Assembly (NCBI GenBank): GCA_030671565.1
Contig: DAOVIC010000037.1
Coordinates: 1-12,301, forward strand
Direction: 5' to 3'
Length of the DNA stretch: 12,301 bases
Source: Anaerohalosphaeraceae bacterium
GTDB taxonomy: Bacteria; Planctomycetota; Phycisphaerae; Sedimentisphaerales; Anaerohalosphaeraceae
Shown here: positions 1 through 7,111 of the stretch, in pieces
Position numbering within the stretch: position 1 is the stretch's first letter
Layout: every line of letters begins with the position of its first letter
The notes under the pieces: model-generated
The model's input: the letters and a program-made list of their open reading frames with translations, nothing else
Database searches by the model: none
Told to the model about the DNA's origin: nothing
Translations under genes and position numbers: made by a program

Positions 1-1953
1 GTTAAAGAGCTGAAAGACGGTCAGGATATCGAAATAGATCTGAAAGGTCATGTGGCGGTATTGGCAGGTATACGTTTGAAAGCAGACGGTACGGTCGATC
101 TGGATATTTATGACGATAACCAGACGGACGACAAGAGCGATCCTATGCATACTTCACCATTGTGCGGCAATACAACAACAGATTATGTTGACGGCCTGGA
201 ACTTGAACGTTTCGTTATCGAATGTCCCAAGGAAGTGGTGGAGGCTTGCGATTCGTCATTCTCTCTTAACACCCTGGAGGACTGGGTAGTAACTCTCGGT
301 GTAAATAGTGAAAATCCGCACGGGGATATCTACCCTATGGATCCTGCTGAATGGAATCAGTATATGCTTTTGTGGAATAATGAGGAATTTTTAGAGGATC
401 CGGCATTGCCTTATCCTGAGAATGAATTCATTAGTCCGAAACTTTATGTTTACGAAGGTGACGGTAACCCTGAGGGTGAGGATCCTGACGATGCTGGTCT
501 GGTGATGGCGTGGGGAGATGAGGATACTCCTTTGCCGTCGGGCAGCTATGCCGGTGCGTGGAAATTCGAATACGGTGCAGATCCGGATCTTTCAAATTGC
601 ATCATAACGGTTGCGGTAACAGCTCCTCAGTTTGCAATGGGCGGAGGTGCTGTTACTCAGGTTTCGCTCGGTCTGGAGACCCCTCCTGCCGGCAGCGGTA
701 ATATCCGTTCGTGGTACTGGAACTGCGGAAATACCGGAATTGAGCCGATCCAATGGGGCGTTCCGACGACGATCACGATCGATACGTCCATAGCCGGTAC
801 TGCGGCAGCGACTCCTACTGCGACCAATTTTGTTGATGCTGTTGGTCCGGCACCTGCACCGCTTTTCGACCTTACAAATGTTCTGTGGATCATTGTCGAC
901 GAGAACGCCAGTTGGGTTGGCGGTTCGGTTCCTGCTCCTGGACCTGGCGGCACACCTGTGTTTATGTGGAACTATTGGCATTGGTTGATGGTGTCTCCTA
1001 AGACGTCACTGACTAAAGCTCTGCTTGCGAAATGGAGTCAGGGTCCTGTCATAATCGATGAAGAAGCTGACGCAGATCCTGATGTTCCGTTGTTCTGGGG
1101 ATGGGACGAAGTGTCCGATTACCATATAGGTCCTATCGCGGCTGACGACTGGGAGTGTTCTGATAAGCGTCCTATTACCGATTTCCATTGGTGGGGTTCG
1201 TTCCCGGATTGGCGTGAACCTTATCCGCCTTGTCAGCCTAAGGCGTTCCATATTGGTATCTGGACGGATGTTCCGGCACAAGTCGGTGATCCGGAAAGTT
1301 ACAGTCATCCCAAAGAGCTTGTTTGGGAGCACATCTGCGAGAACTATGTTTGGAACTTTGCCGGGTATGACCGCGATCCTCGTCAGGCGTTGCCTGACGG
1401 TACAGCCGTCGGCGGCGGAATACCTGCCGACGATCCTTCGCTGGAACCTGATGATGCATGCTTCCAGTACAACCAGCTGCTTGACGGGGATGACTGGTTC
1501 TACCAGGAACCGATGGAAGACGGTACACCGAGGATTTACTGGCTTAGCATAGCTCCGATCTGGGATGAAGATTGCGATTATGAATGGGGCTGGAAGACGC
1601 GGCCGAAGTTCTTCATGGACAACGCTGTGAGCATCACGGCTGTTGATGTCCTTAATGCAGATGGTACTTACACGACGACATGGCCGCCTGTTCTTGGAAG
1701 CCAATGGAATGCTGGAATACCTCTTCAGATACCGGCATATGATCTCCATCTTGGTGGACACCAAGGTCATGCCGATGCGATTTCGTGGGATCTGGCGTTT
1801 GAGCTTAGCACTAACGAAGAGGCCTATGAGGATGATCCGATCCCAGGCGATATCGGCGGTCCCGGCGGCAGTACCGTGCCGGATGGAATAGTTGACATAA
1901 ATGATCTGGTGATCACGGCTGCGAACTGGCTTAGGTTAGCACCATTACCGTAA
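1..1953 (+). CDS. Secreted-type dockerin-tailed protein with DUF7901-like region (5' end outside window)
   Basis: The frame is open from the first base of the window to the TAA at 1951, so the gene starts upstream; a GTG at 52 is in frame but has no reason to be the start. About 650 residues are visible. They are very acidic and rich in Trp, Pro and Gly, as expected of a secreted protein. Around residues 378-410 there is an 'ADDW-C' then 'DFHWWGS' segment, which I recognise from a domain (DUF7901-type) common in Phycisphaerae. The end (residues about 628-645) carries one dockerin-like calcium-loop repeat, DGIVDINDL followed by AANWL, a usual C-terminal tail of exported proteins in this group. 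The signal peptide would lie outside the window. The biochemical role is unknown; a surface or matrix-associated role is inference. A strong terminator follows. Confidence 0.85.
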   Translation, partial: VKELKDGQDIEIDLKGHVAVLAGIRLKADGTVDLDIYDDNQTDDKSDPMHTSPLCGNTTTDYVDGLELERFVIECPKEVVEACDSSFSLNTLEDWVVTLGVNSENPHGDIYPMDPAEWNQYMLLWNNEEFLEDPALPYPENEFISPKLYVYEGDGNPEGEDPDDAGLVMAWGDEDTPLPSGSYAGAWKFEYGADPDLSNCIITVAVTAPQFAMGGGAVTQVSLGLETPPAGSGNIRSWYWNCGNTGIEPIQWGVPTTITIDTSIAGTAAATPTATNFVDAVGPAPAPLFDLTNVLWIIVDENASWVGGSVPAPGPGGTPVFMWNYWHWLMVSPKTSLTKALLAKWSQGPVIIDEEADADPDVPLFWGWDEVSDYHIGPIAADDWECSDKRPITDFHWWGSFPDWREPYPPCQPKAFHIGIWTDVPAQVGDPESYSHPKELVWEHICENYVWNFAGYDRDPRQALPDGTAVGGGIPADDPSLEPDDACFQYNQLLDGDDWFYQEPMEDGTPRIYWLSIAPIWDEDCDYEWGWKTRPKFFMDNAVSITAVDVLNADGTYTTTWPPVLGSQWNAGIPLQIPAYDLHLGGHQGHADAISWDLAFELSTNEEAYEDDPIPGDIGGPGGSTVPDGIVDINDLVITAANWLRLAPLP

Positions 1954-1997
1954 AAATCGGCGCAGTTATCGGAAGGCTGTGCGATTATTTTAATACG

Positions 1998-2030
1998 CAG
2001 GTCGGGCATTTTGCCCGGCCTGTATTTTTT
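1998..2030 (+). terminator. Intrinsic terminator of the dockerin-tailed protein gene
   Basis: A 10-bp stem (1998-2007 with 2013-2022, one G-U pair) closes a 5-nt ATTTT loop and is followed by TATTTTTTT. It lies 44 nt after the stop codon. The sequence on the other side of the stem is not T-rich, so it serves the rightward transcript and probably not queE, which ends at 2039 in the opposite direction. Confidence 0.88.
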
Positions 2031-2038
2031 TATGGGGG

Positions 2039-2698
2039 TTATTTCCCTTTTTGTGCGCCCCACAGGATCACTTGCAGTCTTGGCGCGAGGGTGAAGCCTG
2101 TTTGTTTGCATATTTCGGCTAGTATGGGGAGCTTTTCTGTGTGTTCCTTTATTGTCCGGGCCTGGGGCATCAGGAGGATGTTGTAGGGGTTTATGTTTTT
2201 CAGGGTTGCGAGGCACTGGGCGATTTCGTCCAGGTCCCGGGGTTTGTCGACGACGAATTTTAGCTGGTAGTTGTAGTTGTCGATTAGTTTTTGGAGGACG
2301 TCTTTGTTTAGTGGGGCGGGCTGGTCGTCCGGGGTTGAGTTTGCCAGTTTGGGGCTTATGCTCATCAGGTCGCAGGGCAGATTGGGGATGTATTCTATTG
2401 CGCTTGTTTCTATTGTTATGTGCCGGCTCGGCTGGGCTATTGCTTTTAGCAGGTCGGGTAGTTGGGTGTTTGTCATCGGTTCGCCGCCTGTTATTACTAT
2501 GTGGCGGGTTTCATAGGTGAGTATTTTTTGTTTTAGTTCTTCGATGGAGTAGTCTGTTCCGGCGTCGTCGGGCCATGCGTATTTTGTGTCGCACCATGTG
2601 CAGCGGAGCGGGCAGCCGGCAAGGCGGACGAACAGGCTTGGAACGCCGATGAGTTTGCCTTCGCCCTGAAGGGAATAGAATATTTCGTTGATCACCAT
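2039..2698 (-). CDS. queE: 7-carboxy-7-deazaguanine synthase QueE (radical SAM)
   Basis: QueE converts 6-carboxy-5,6,7,8-tetrahydropterin to 7-carboxy-7-deazaguanine, the ring-contraction step of preQ0 and queuosine synthesis, in the cytoplasm. The 219-residue protein has the family N-terminus (NEIFYSLQGEG, residues 4-14), the radical-SAM cluster as C29-x3-C33-x2-C36 with the following D-T-K, and the SAM-binding GGEP motif at residues 71-74. Length is normal for the family. It lies 41 nt downstream of queC on the same strand, so the two are probably co-transcribed, with QueC using its product. No clear Shine-Dalgarno precedes the ATG, but the canonical N-terminus supports this start. Codon use resembles the neighbouring housekeeping genes. 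Confidence 0.95.
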   Translation of the reverse strand: MVINEIFYSLQGEGKLIGVPSLFVRLAGCPLRCTWCDTKYAWPDDAGTDYSIEELKQKILTYETRHIVITGGEPMTNTQLPDLLKAIAQPSRHITIETSAIEYIPNLPCDLMSISPKLANSTPDDQPAPLNKDVLQKLIDNYNYQLKFVVDKPRDLDEIAQCLATLKNINPYNILLMPQARTIKEHTEKLPILAEICKQTGFTLAPRLQVILWGAQKGK

Positions 2699-2739
2699 TC
2701 GTATTAGTTTCGCTATTTCTGCGCGGAATGCAAGGGATT

Positions 2740-3450
2740 CTATTTTGCGTATTTAACGGGGTCCTTCAGGCCTGCCTGTTCGAAGCCTTTTTTTCTTAGT
2801 TTGCATGAGTCGCATTCTCCGCATGGTGTTGCATTTTCTTTTGGGTCGTAGCAGCTGTGGGTCAGGGCGTAGTCTACTCCTAACTCTGTTCCCTTTTGGA
2901 TTATTTGTGCTTTTGACATATTTATTATTGGGGTTTGTATTTTGTATTTTTTCTTGTTTTCGATGGCGGCGGCTGTGGCGAGGTTTGCCATTTTTTGATA
3001 TGCGTCGATGAATTCGGGTCGGCAGTCGGGGTAGCCTGAATAGTCTGTGGCGTTTACACCGATGAAGATTTCGAATATTTCGAGGACCTCTGCCCATGCG
3101 AGTGCGTAGCTTAGGAAGATGGTGTTTCTTGCGGGGACGTATGTTACCGGGATGTCGTTGGCGAGTGCGTTTTCGGCGATGTTTTCGCGGTTTTTCGGTA
3201 CTTCTATGGCAGAATCGGTTAGTGCGCTGTGTCCGAAGGCGGTCAGGTCAATATCGATTATTTTGTGCTGTTTGACGGTCATGGCGGCGGCGACTTTTCT
3301 GGCGGATTCGACCTCTACGCTGTGCCGCTGGCCGTATCTGAAGGTCATGGCGTAGCATTGGTAGCCCATTTCGCGGGCAATGGCGAGGGTTGTTGCCGAA
3401 TCGAGGCCTCCGCTTAGGAGGATGACCGCTTTTTTGTTTTCGCTGGACAT
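2740..3450 (-). CDS. queC: 7-cyano-7-deazaguanine (preQ0) synthase QueC
   Basis: QueC uses ATP and ammonia to convert 7-carboxy-7-deazaguanine to the nitrile preQ0. The 236-residue protein begins with a PP-loop ATP pyrophosphatase motif, SGGLDS (residues 13-18), and has the conserved FRYGQRH and VPARN segments. A C-terminal zinc site is formed by C200, C210, C213 and C216 (CGECDSC). All key residues are present. AAGGA lies 8 nt upstream of the ATG, supporting this start. It is the first gene of a leftward pair with queE and diverges from queF across 83 bp, so the three steps QueE, QueC and QueF are encoded together. I saw no preQ1 riboswitch in its leader. Confidence 0.96.
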   Translation of the reverse strand: MSSENKKAVILLSGGLDSATTLAIAREMGYQCYAMTFRYGQRHSVEVESARKVAAAMTVKQHKIIDIDLTAFGHSALTDSAIEVPKNRENIAENALANDIPVTYVPARNTIFLSYALAWAEVLEIFEIFIGVNATDYSGYPDCRPEFIDAYQKMANLATAAAIENKKKYKIQTPIINMSKAQIIQKGTELGVDYALTHSCYDPKENATPCGECDSCKLRKKGFEQAGLKDPVKYAK

Positions 3451-3501
3451 CTGTGTATTCCTTGCAATATGTTCGTTTTTTTAATAGTATACGGGTGTAA
3501 T

Positions 3502-3507
3502 TATAAT
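3502..3507 (+). promoter_or_regulatory. Candidate -10 box for queF
   Basis: A perfect TATAAT lies 26 nt upstream of the queF ATG in the short queC-queF divergent region. No good -35 hexamer is found at 16-18 nt; the equivalent site is TTTTAA. On the opposite strand TATACT (3486-3491) could serve queC, also without a good -35 box. Support is moderate. Confidence 0.4.
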
Positions 3508-3533
3508 GGTTTTTAAGGTTAAGGGCAATTGTG

Positions 3534-3881
3534 ATGGCTGAAGAAGTTAAATTGGAAGTTTTCGATAATCCTCGTTGCGGTCGTGATTATACTATCACTA
3601 CGCGTGTTCCGGAGTTTACGAGTGTGTGCCCGAAGACCGGTCAGCCGGATTTTGGCGAAATTATTATCGAATATATACCCGATAAGTCGTGCATAGAGTT
3701 GAAATCGCTGAAATATTATATGCAGAGCTATCGTAACAAGGGGATATTTTACGAATCTCTTACGAACGATATTCTGGACGATCTTGCCGATGCGTGCAAA
3801 CCTAAATGGATGCGTGTGGTATCGCGGTTTACGCCGAGGGGCGGGATTACTACTGAGGTTGAGGTCGAATACAAAGCTTAA
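3534..3881 (+). CDS. queF: NADPH-dependent preQ0 reductase QueF (type I, short form)
   Basis: QueF reduces the nitrile of preQ0 to the aminomethyl group of preQ1, the base that is inserted into tRNA on the way to queuosine. The protein has 115 residues, the size of the short unimodular (Bacillus-type) enzymes. It carries the family hallmark E-L-K-S-L-K-x-Y…S-Y-R, with the following F, at about residues 61-78, and the catalytic Cys in the TSVCPKTGQPDFG segment (about residue 32), followed by the conserved Asp. A GTG directly upstream (3531) is in frame. I prefer the ATG at 3534 because AAGGG sits 8 nt before it. Its presence means the pathway runs to preQ1 and not only to preQ0. The next gene follows after 24 nt. 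Confidence 0.95.
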   Translation: MAEEVKLEVFDNPRCGRDYTITTRVPEFTSVCPKTGQPDFGEIIIEYIPDKSCIELKSLKYYMQSYRNKGIFYESLTNDILDDLADACKPKWMRVVSRFTPRGGITTEVEVEYKA

Positions 3882-3905
3882 CTGTTTTTTTTGGAGGCTA
3901 TGACC

Positions 3906-4403
3906 GTGAGTATTAATTTTCATTGTGAGAGCTGTAAGAAAAAGATCAAGGCACCGGATAAGACTGGGGGTAAGTGGGGTAATTGTCCGCATTGCAGTCA
4001 CAAGTGTTATGTTCCGCTTCCAAGTTTGCCCGAGGAAGAGGAACTTACTCTGGCGCCGCTTGATGAGGCAGATGAAGTGGAATACAAAGAGAAGATGCGT
4101 GAGACCCGAAACATTACGCAAAATATTCTTCACGAGGTAGAAGGTGATGAGGCCGGTGGTGTTTTTGACGAGGCGGAAGAAAAGAAACTTACGGTGAATA
4201 TTATTTCTTACCTTAGGCTGATGGCGGATGGGATGCTCGACGAGGCGGAGGTATCTGCGTCGCGGATAGGTCGTTTTAAGCTTCAGGCGCTTAGGGTGTT
4301 AAGTGAAATCGAAAGTGCAAAAGAAAAACCGGGCGAGTTGGCTGAAATAGCGCCGGGCGTACTTTTTGGGATGGTCAAGAAATTGCGTTCGCAACTCGAG
4401 TAA
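3906..4403 (+). CDS. Zinc-ribbon protein of unknown function, downstream of queF
   Basis: The 165-residue protein starts with a treble-clef/zinc-ribbon motif: C-x2-C near residues 7-10, then C-P-H-C about 20 residues later. The intervening K-K-K-I-K-A-P-D is common in planctomycete zinc-ribbon proteins. A charged, Glu-rich linker follows, then a probable helical C-terminal half with no motif I recognise. In-frame starts at TTG 3891 and ATG 3900 exist. I chose GTG 3906 because GGAGG (3893-3897) lies 8 nt upstream of it, whereas it would be only 2 nt from the ATG. It begins 24 nt after queF and is likely co-transcribed. Whether it has any role in queuosine metabolism cannot be told from the sequence. 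No transmembrane segment is evident. Confidence 0.82.
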   Translation: MSINFHCESCKKKIKAPDKTGGKWGNCPHCSHKCYVPLPSLPEEEELTLAPLDEADEVEYKEKMRETRNITQNILHEVEGDEAGGVFDEAEEKKLTVNIISYLRLMADGMLDEAEVSASRIGRFKLQALRVLSEIESAKEKPGELAEIAPGVLFGMVKKLRSQLE

Positions 4404-4415
4404 TAAGGTAACCTC

Positions 4416-4436
4416 TAAAAATTCAAAATATAAAAC
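4416..4436 (+). repeat. Three A-rich heptamers in tandem
   Basis: Three consecutive 7-nt units (TAAAAAT, TCAAAAT, ATAAAAC) sit between the zinc-ribbon gene and the ABC ATPase gene, immediately before a hairpin at 4439-4461. Low complexity makes chance possible, but the same period recurs beside hairpins at 6256-6283 and 12033-12067. Confidence 0.45.
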
Positions 4437-4438
4437 TG

Positions 4439-4461
4439 CGGTTTCGCATTCGGCGAAGCTG
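4439..4461 (+). terminator. Hairpin after the zinc-ribbon gene, possible weak terminator
   Basis: A 9-bp stem with two G-U pairs (core GTTTCGC at 4441-4447 with GCGAAGC at 4453-4459) and an ATTCG loop is followed by TCTTATTCGATCTTTT. The T content is only moderate, so termination is uncertain. It may belong to an intergenic repeat element. Confidence 0.35.
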
Positions 4462-4512
4462 TCTTATTCGATCTTTTGGGGACCAGCGGTACAATGGGCC
4501 GTGTTATCATAT

Positions 4513-5445
4513 ATGACAGATACGATAGTTAGCGTAGATAAGATTAGTAAGAGCTTTGGCGATTTGCGGGCGGTTTGCGGTCTAAGTTTTTCGGTTGAAG
4601 CTGGTACTTGTTTTAGTTTTCTTGGGCCCAACGGTGCTGGCAAGACTACTATGATGAAGATGGTCTATGGCAAGTGTGTGCGTGATCGGGATTGCGGGGG
4701 GCGGCTGGAGGTGTTCGGGTATGATCCGCGGCATGACGAACTGGAGATCAAATATAATTCAGGGGTGGTTCCTCAGAGCAACAATCTTGACGAAGAGCTT
4801 AACGTTTTGCAGAATCTGATGATCTATTCACGGTTCTACGGTCTTGCTGCGTCGGAGGCGAGAGGGCGAATAGAGTATCTGCTTGATTTTCTGGAGCTGC
4901 CGGAGAAATCGGGTTGTAAGATACGGGAATTGTCCGGTGGGATGAAGAGGCGGCTTGTCATTGCCAGGGCGCTTATTAATAATCCTAAGCTTTTGATCCT
5001 CGATGAGCCTACGACGGGACTCGATCCGCAGGTTCGGCACCTTATCTGGGATAAACTTATTCAACTTAAAAAGCATGGGACTACGATATTGCTTACGACT
5101 CATTATATGGAGGAGGCGTTTCGGTTGAGCGATACCGTGCTGATAATGCATAAGGGTGAAAAGATTATGGAAGGCAGTCCGCAGGGATTGCTGGATGGGA
5201 ATATTGAGAAGTATGTTCTTGAGGTGGGTACGGAAGAATCGATGAGCAAGGTTAAAGGCAATGACGTGCTTGGGCGGGTGCGGGTGAATAATACAAATGA
5301 GATAACGCGGTTGTTTTCGGATGATGTGGACGACTTGAAAATGCTTGCGGATGTTTTGAAGCCGGGGGAGTACCATCTTCGGGAGGCTAACCTTGAAGAT
5401 GTATTTCTTAAGGCGACGGGAGGGACGCTTAGTGGGCAACAATAG
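4513..5445 (+). CDS. ABC exporter ATP-binding protein, NodI/DrrA-like
   Basis: This is the ATPase subunit of an ABC-2 exporter. The 310-residue protein has, in order, a Walker A motif GPNGAGKTT (about residues 41-49), a Q-loop (VVPQ), the signature LSGGM, Walker B LLILDEPTTGLDP, and the H-loop in TTHYMEEA, followed by a C-terminal extension of about 90 residues ending in NLEDVFL, as in NodI, DrrA and CcmA-like exporters. An open frame extends upstream to 4366 inside the preceding gene. I chose ATG 4513 because the family homology starts there. There is no clear Shine-Dalgarno, and TACAAT at 4490-4495 could be a -10 box giving a very short leader. GTG 4501 is an alternative start. It pairs with the overlapping permease gene. 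The substrate is unknown. Confidence 0.92.
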   Translation: MTDTIVSVDKISKSFGDLRAVCGLSFSVEAGTCFSFLGPNGAGKTTMMKMVYGKCVRDRDCGGRLEVFGYDPRHDELEIKYNSGVVPQSNNLDEELNVLQNLMIYSRFYGLAASEARGRIEYLLDFLELPEKSGCKIRELSGGMKRRLVIARALINNPKLLILDEPTTGLDPQVRHLIWDKLIQLKKHGTTILLTTHYMEEAFRLSDTVLIMHKGEKIMEGSPQGLLDGNIEKYVLEVGTEESMSKVKGNDVLGRVRVNNTNEITRLFSDDVDDLKMLADVLKPGEYHLREANLEDVFLKATGGTLSGQQ

Positions 5446-6223
5446 CGTTTTGACATATCCGCCCCTTTGGCGAAGGCTTTACAGCGTTTGGTATCGGCAT
5501 ATGCGTGTTTATACGAAGAACCTTATCAGTAACGGTTTTCCTCCTTTTTTGGAACCTCTTATTTTCCTTGCCGGTGTCGGTCTTGGTTTGAGTAGTTATA
5601 TAACCGAAAGCATGGAAGGTCTGCGGTATATCGAGTTTTTGGGTATGGGGCTTTTGGTTACGACGGCGATGTTTACGAGTGCTTTTGAATGCAGCTTCGG
5701 TACGTTTATTCGGCTTAAGTTTCATAAGGTTTATGACGGGATGCTGGCGGCGCCGGTTACGGCGGAAAATCTTATTGTCGGCGAGATGATATGGGCAGGC
5801 AGCAAGGGATTTTTCTTTTCGCTGGCGGTGCTGTGTATGCTGTCTTTGTTCGGGATCGTTTCGCTGTCAGCGGGGTTTTTGGCGCCGTTCGTCGGATTTT
5901 TGACCGCTTTGATGTTCGCGGCGCTTTCTCTTTTTGTGACGTCTTTCGTTAAGACGATCAATCATTTCAATTTTTATTTTACGGGTTTTATTTCGCCGAT
6001 GTTTTTCTTTTCGGGCGTTGTGTTTCCGATAAGTAAACTGCCTGAGCCGATACAGCCTTTGGCTGAGGTTATTCCGCTTACGCATTCGGTTCGGCTTGTT
6101 CGGGCGATATGTATGAGTCGTTATGAGTCGTCACTTTTGCTTGACTTGCTTTATATTGTTGTATTTATTGCTGTTGTCGGTTTTTTTGCGGTTAAGCGTC
6201 TTAAGAGGCGACTTGTTTACTGA
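5432..6223 (+). CDS. ABC-2 type permease, NodJ/DrrB-like
   Basis: This is the membrane subunit partnering the ATPase just upstream. It has 263 residues with about six hydrophobic segments. Between the first ones is the NodJ-type motif set: Y-I-E-F-L near residue 60, then F-E-C-S-F-G-T-F and Y-D-G-M-L-A-A-P-V, and G-E-M-I-W. The C-terminal third has F-S-G-V-V-F-P-I-S-x-L-P and P-L-T-H-S, also family hallmarks. I chose GTG 5432 because GGGAGGG lies 7 nt upstream; an ATG at 5393 lacks such a site. The gene overlaps the end of the ATPase gene by 14 nt, a sign of coupled translation. In rhizobia NodIJ exports lipochitooligosaccharide. Here the substrate is unknown; a glycolipid, polysaccharide or drug are all possible. 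Confidence 0.92.
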   Translation: MGNNSVLTYPPLWRRLYSVWYRHMRVYTKNLISNGFPPFLEPLIFLAGVGLGLSSYITESMEGLRYIEFLGMGLLVTTAMFTSAFECSFGTFIRLKFHKVYDGMLAAPVTAENLIVGEMIWAGSKGFFFSLAVLCMLSLFGIVSLSAGFLAPFVGFLTALMFAALSLFVTSFVKTINHFNFYFTGFISPMFFFSGVVFPISKLPEPIQPLAEVIPLTHSVRLVRAICMSRYESSLLLDLLYIVVFIAVVGFFAVKRLKRRLVY

Positions 6224-6251
6224 TTCAAACTGACCTGTCGGTCAGTTTGAA
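6224..6251. repeat. Perfect 12-bp inverted repeat, TetR-operator-like
   Basis: Arms 6224-6235 and 6240-6251 (TTCAAACTGACC and its exact complement) flank a 4-nt TGTC spacer, directly after the permease stop codon. The core TGACC-N4-GGTCA has the form of many TetR-family operators. No T-run follows, so it is a poor terminator. It overlaps the -35 box of the candidate promoter for the next gene. It could also be part of a repeat element with the heptamers that follow. Confidence 0.7.
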
Positions 6252-6275
6252 AATGCAAAAATCAAAAATTAAAAA
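6247..6275 (+). promoter_or_regulatory. Candidate sigma-70 promoter for the M14 lipoprotein gene
   Basis: TTGAAA (6247-6252) and TAAAAA (6270-6275) are separated by exactly 17 nt in an A-rich stretch. The expected start site is close to 6282. The -35 box overlaps the right arm of the inverted repeat, so a protein bound there would block it. The low complexity of the region reduces certainty. Confidence 0.45.
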
Positions 6276-6283
6276 TCAAAATT
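6256..6283 (+). repeat. Four A-rich heptamers in tandem
   Basis: Four consecutive 7-nt units, with two identical CAAAAAT copies followed by TAAAAAT and CAAAATT, lie immediately after the 12-bp inverted repeat. They overlap the candidate -10 region of the M14 gene. Confidence 0.55.
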
Positions 6284-6299
6284 GAGGAATTATATTACG

Positions 6300-7109
6300 T
6301 TGTTGAGATTTTTGATTATTTTTAGAAAGCGTATCGGTGTTGTTGGAATCGGTTTGCTGGTTTTGATCGCTGTTTCCGGTTGCGGTAGTTCTTACCAGCC
6401 TCCTTCGGTCGTTTCGGGTATGGGTCCCAGGGCGGTTAGGGTTAAGTCGTTTTCGAATGTTGTAGGCAAGTCCGTCGAAGGGAGGGATATCGAGTGCTCG
6501 GTTTATGGGGATGGGAGCGATGTTGTTTTGGTAATAGCGACAATTCACGGCGATGAAAATGCGGGGACTCTGATCGTCGGCAGGTTCAAGAAAGAGTTGG
6601 AGCAGAGGGGCGGGCTGCTTTCGGGGCGGAAGGTTTTGCTGGTTGAGATGTTGAATCCGGATGGTTTCATTCGCAATCAGCGGACTAATGCCAACGGTGT
6701 CGATCTGAATCGAAACTTTGCGGCTGCTAACCGTGTGAACAATAGAGTCAACGGCAGATCGGCTTTTTGTGAGCCGGAATCTCGCGTCATAGACGATCTG
6801 ATAAAGCGCTACAGCCCAGACCGGATAATCGTATTTCATGAGGCATTGAATTGTATAGATTATGACGGGCCGGGGAAATCGCTTGCCGATCACATGGCCG
6901 GTTATTGCAGTCTTAACGTGCGGAAGCTGGGCGCTCGTGCAGGGTCGCTGGGAGCCTATGCGGGTGAGAGTCTCGGTATCCCGGTAATTACGGTTGAATT
7001 GACAGATGAGGATGCCGGGTTAGGTTCACGAGCTCTTTGGCAGAGATACGGTACGATGCTGGTTGCTGGTATAACTTATCCGAGCGGGCCTTTTGAGGTC
7101 GCTAAATAA
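6300..7109 (+). CDS. M14 family zinc carboxypeptidase lipoprotein, MpaA-like
   Basis: About 269 residues from this start. The N-terminus has basic residues, a hydrophobic stretch and a lipobox ending in AVSGC (Cys about 28), so it is a predicted lipoprotein acting outside the cytoplasm. The M14 signatures are all present: zinc ligands in H-G-D-E (about residues 83-86), N-P-D-G and N-A-N-G-V-D-L-N-R-N-F (substrate and carboxylate binding), a later His in V-F-H-E (about 180), and the catalytic Glu in T-V-E-L-T (about 233). The pattern is closest to MpaA, which cleaves the gamma-D-Glu-meso-Dap bond in murein peptides. That substrate is inferred, and MpaA itself is not a lipoprotein. Starts at TTG 6282, 6300, 6303 or 6312 are possible; GAGGA at 6284 favours 6300. 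It ends 2 nt before the convergent phhB stop. Confidence 0.88.
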   Translation: MLRFLIIFRKRIGVVGIGLLVLIAVSGCGSSYQPPSVVSGMGPRAVRVKSFSNVVGKSVEGRDIECSVYGDGSDVVLVIATIHGDENAGTLIVGRFKKELEQRGGLLSGRKVLLVEMLNPDGFIRNQRTNANGVDLNRNFAAANRVNNRVNGRSAFCEPESRVIDDLIKRYSPDRIIVFHEALNCIDYDGPGKSLADHMAGYCSLNVRKLGARAGSLGAYAGESLGIPVITVELTDEDAGLGSRALWQRYGTMLVAGITYPSGPFEVAK

Positions 7110-7111
7110 AA

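Noticed and set aside
1006..1770. 254-codon minus-strand frame opposite the dockerin-tailed gene
   Set aside because: It is Arg-rich, has no family features and lies wholly inside a well-supported gene on the other strand; likely a codon-bias shadow.
2152..2520. 122-codon plus-strand frame opposite queE
   Set aside because: Its Gly/Leu/Cys/Arg-rich composition is that of an antisense shadow of queE.
3451..3533. preQ1 riboswitch between queC and queF
   Set aside because: I looked for a small pseudoknot aptamer in both directions and found neither the stem nor the A-rich tail of the known classes.
4366..4512. N-terminal extension of 49 residues on the ABC ATPase
   Set aside because: It overlaps the end of the zinc-ribbon gene and an A-rich repeat, and family homology begins only at 4513.
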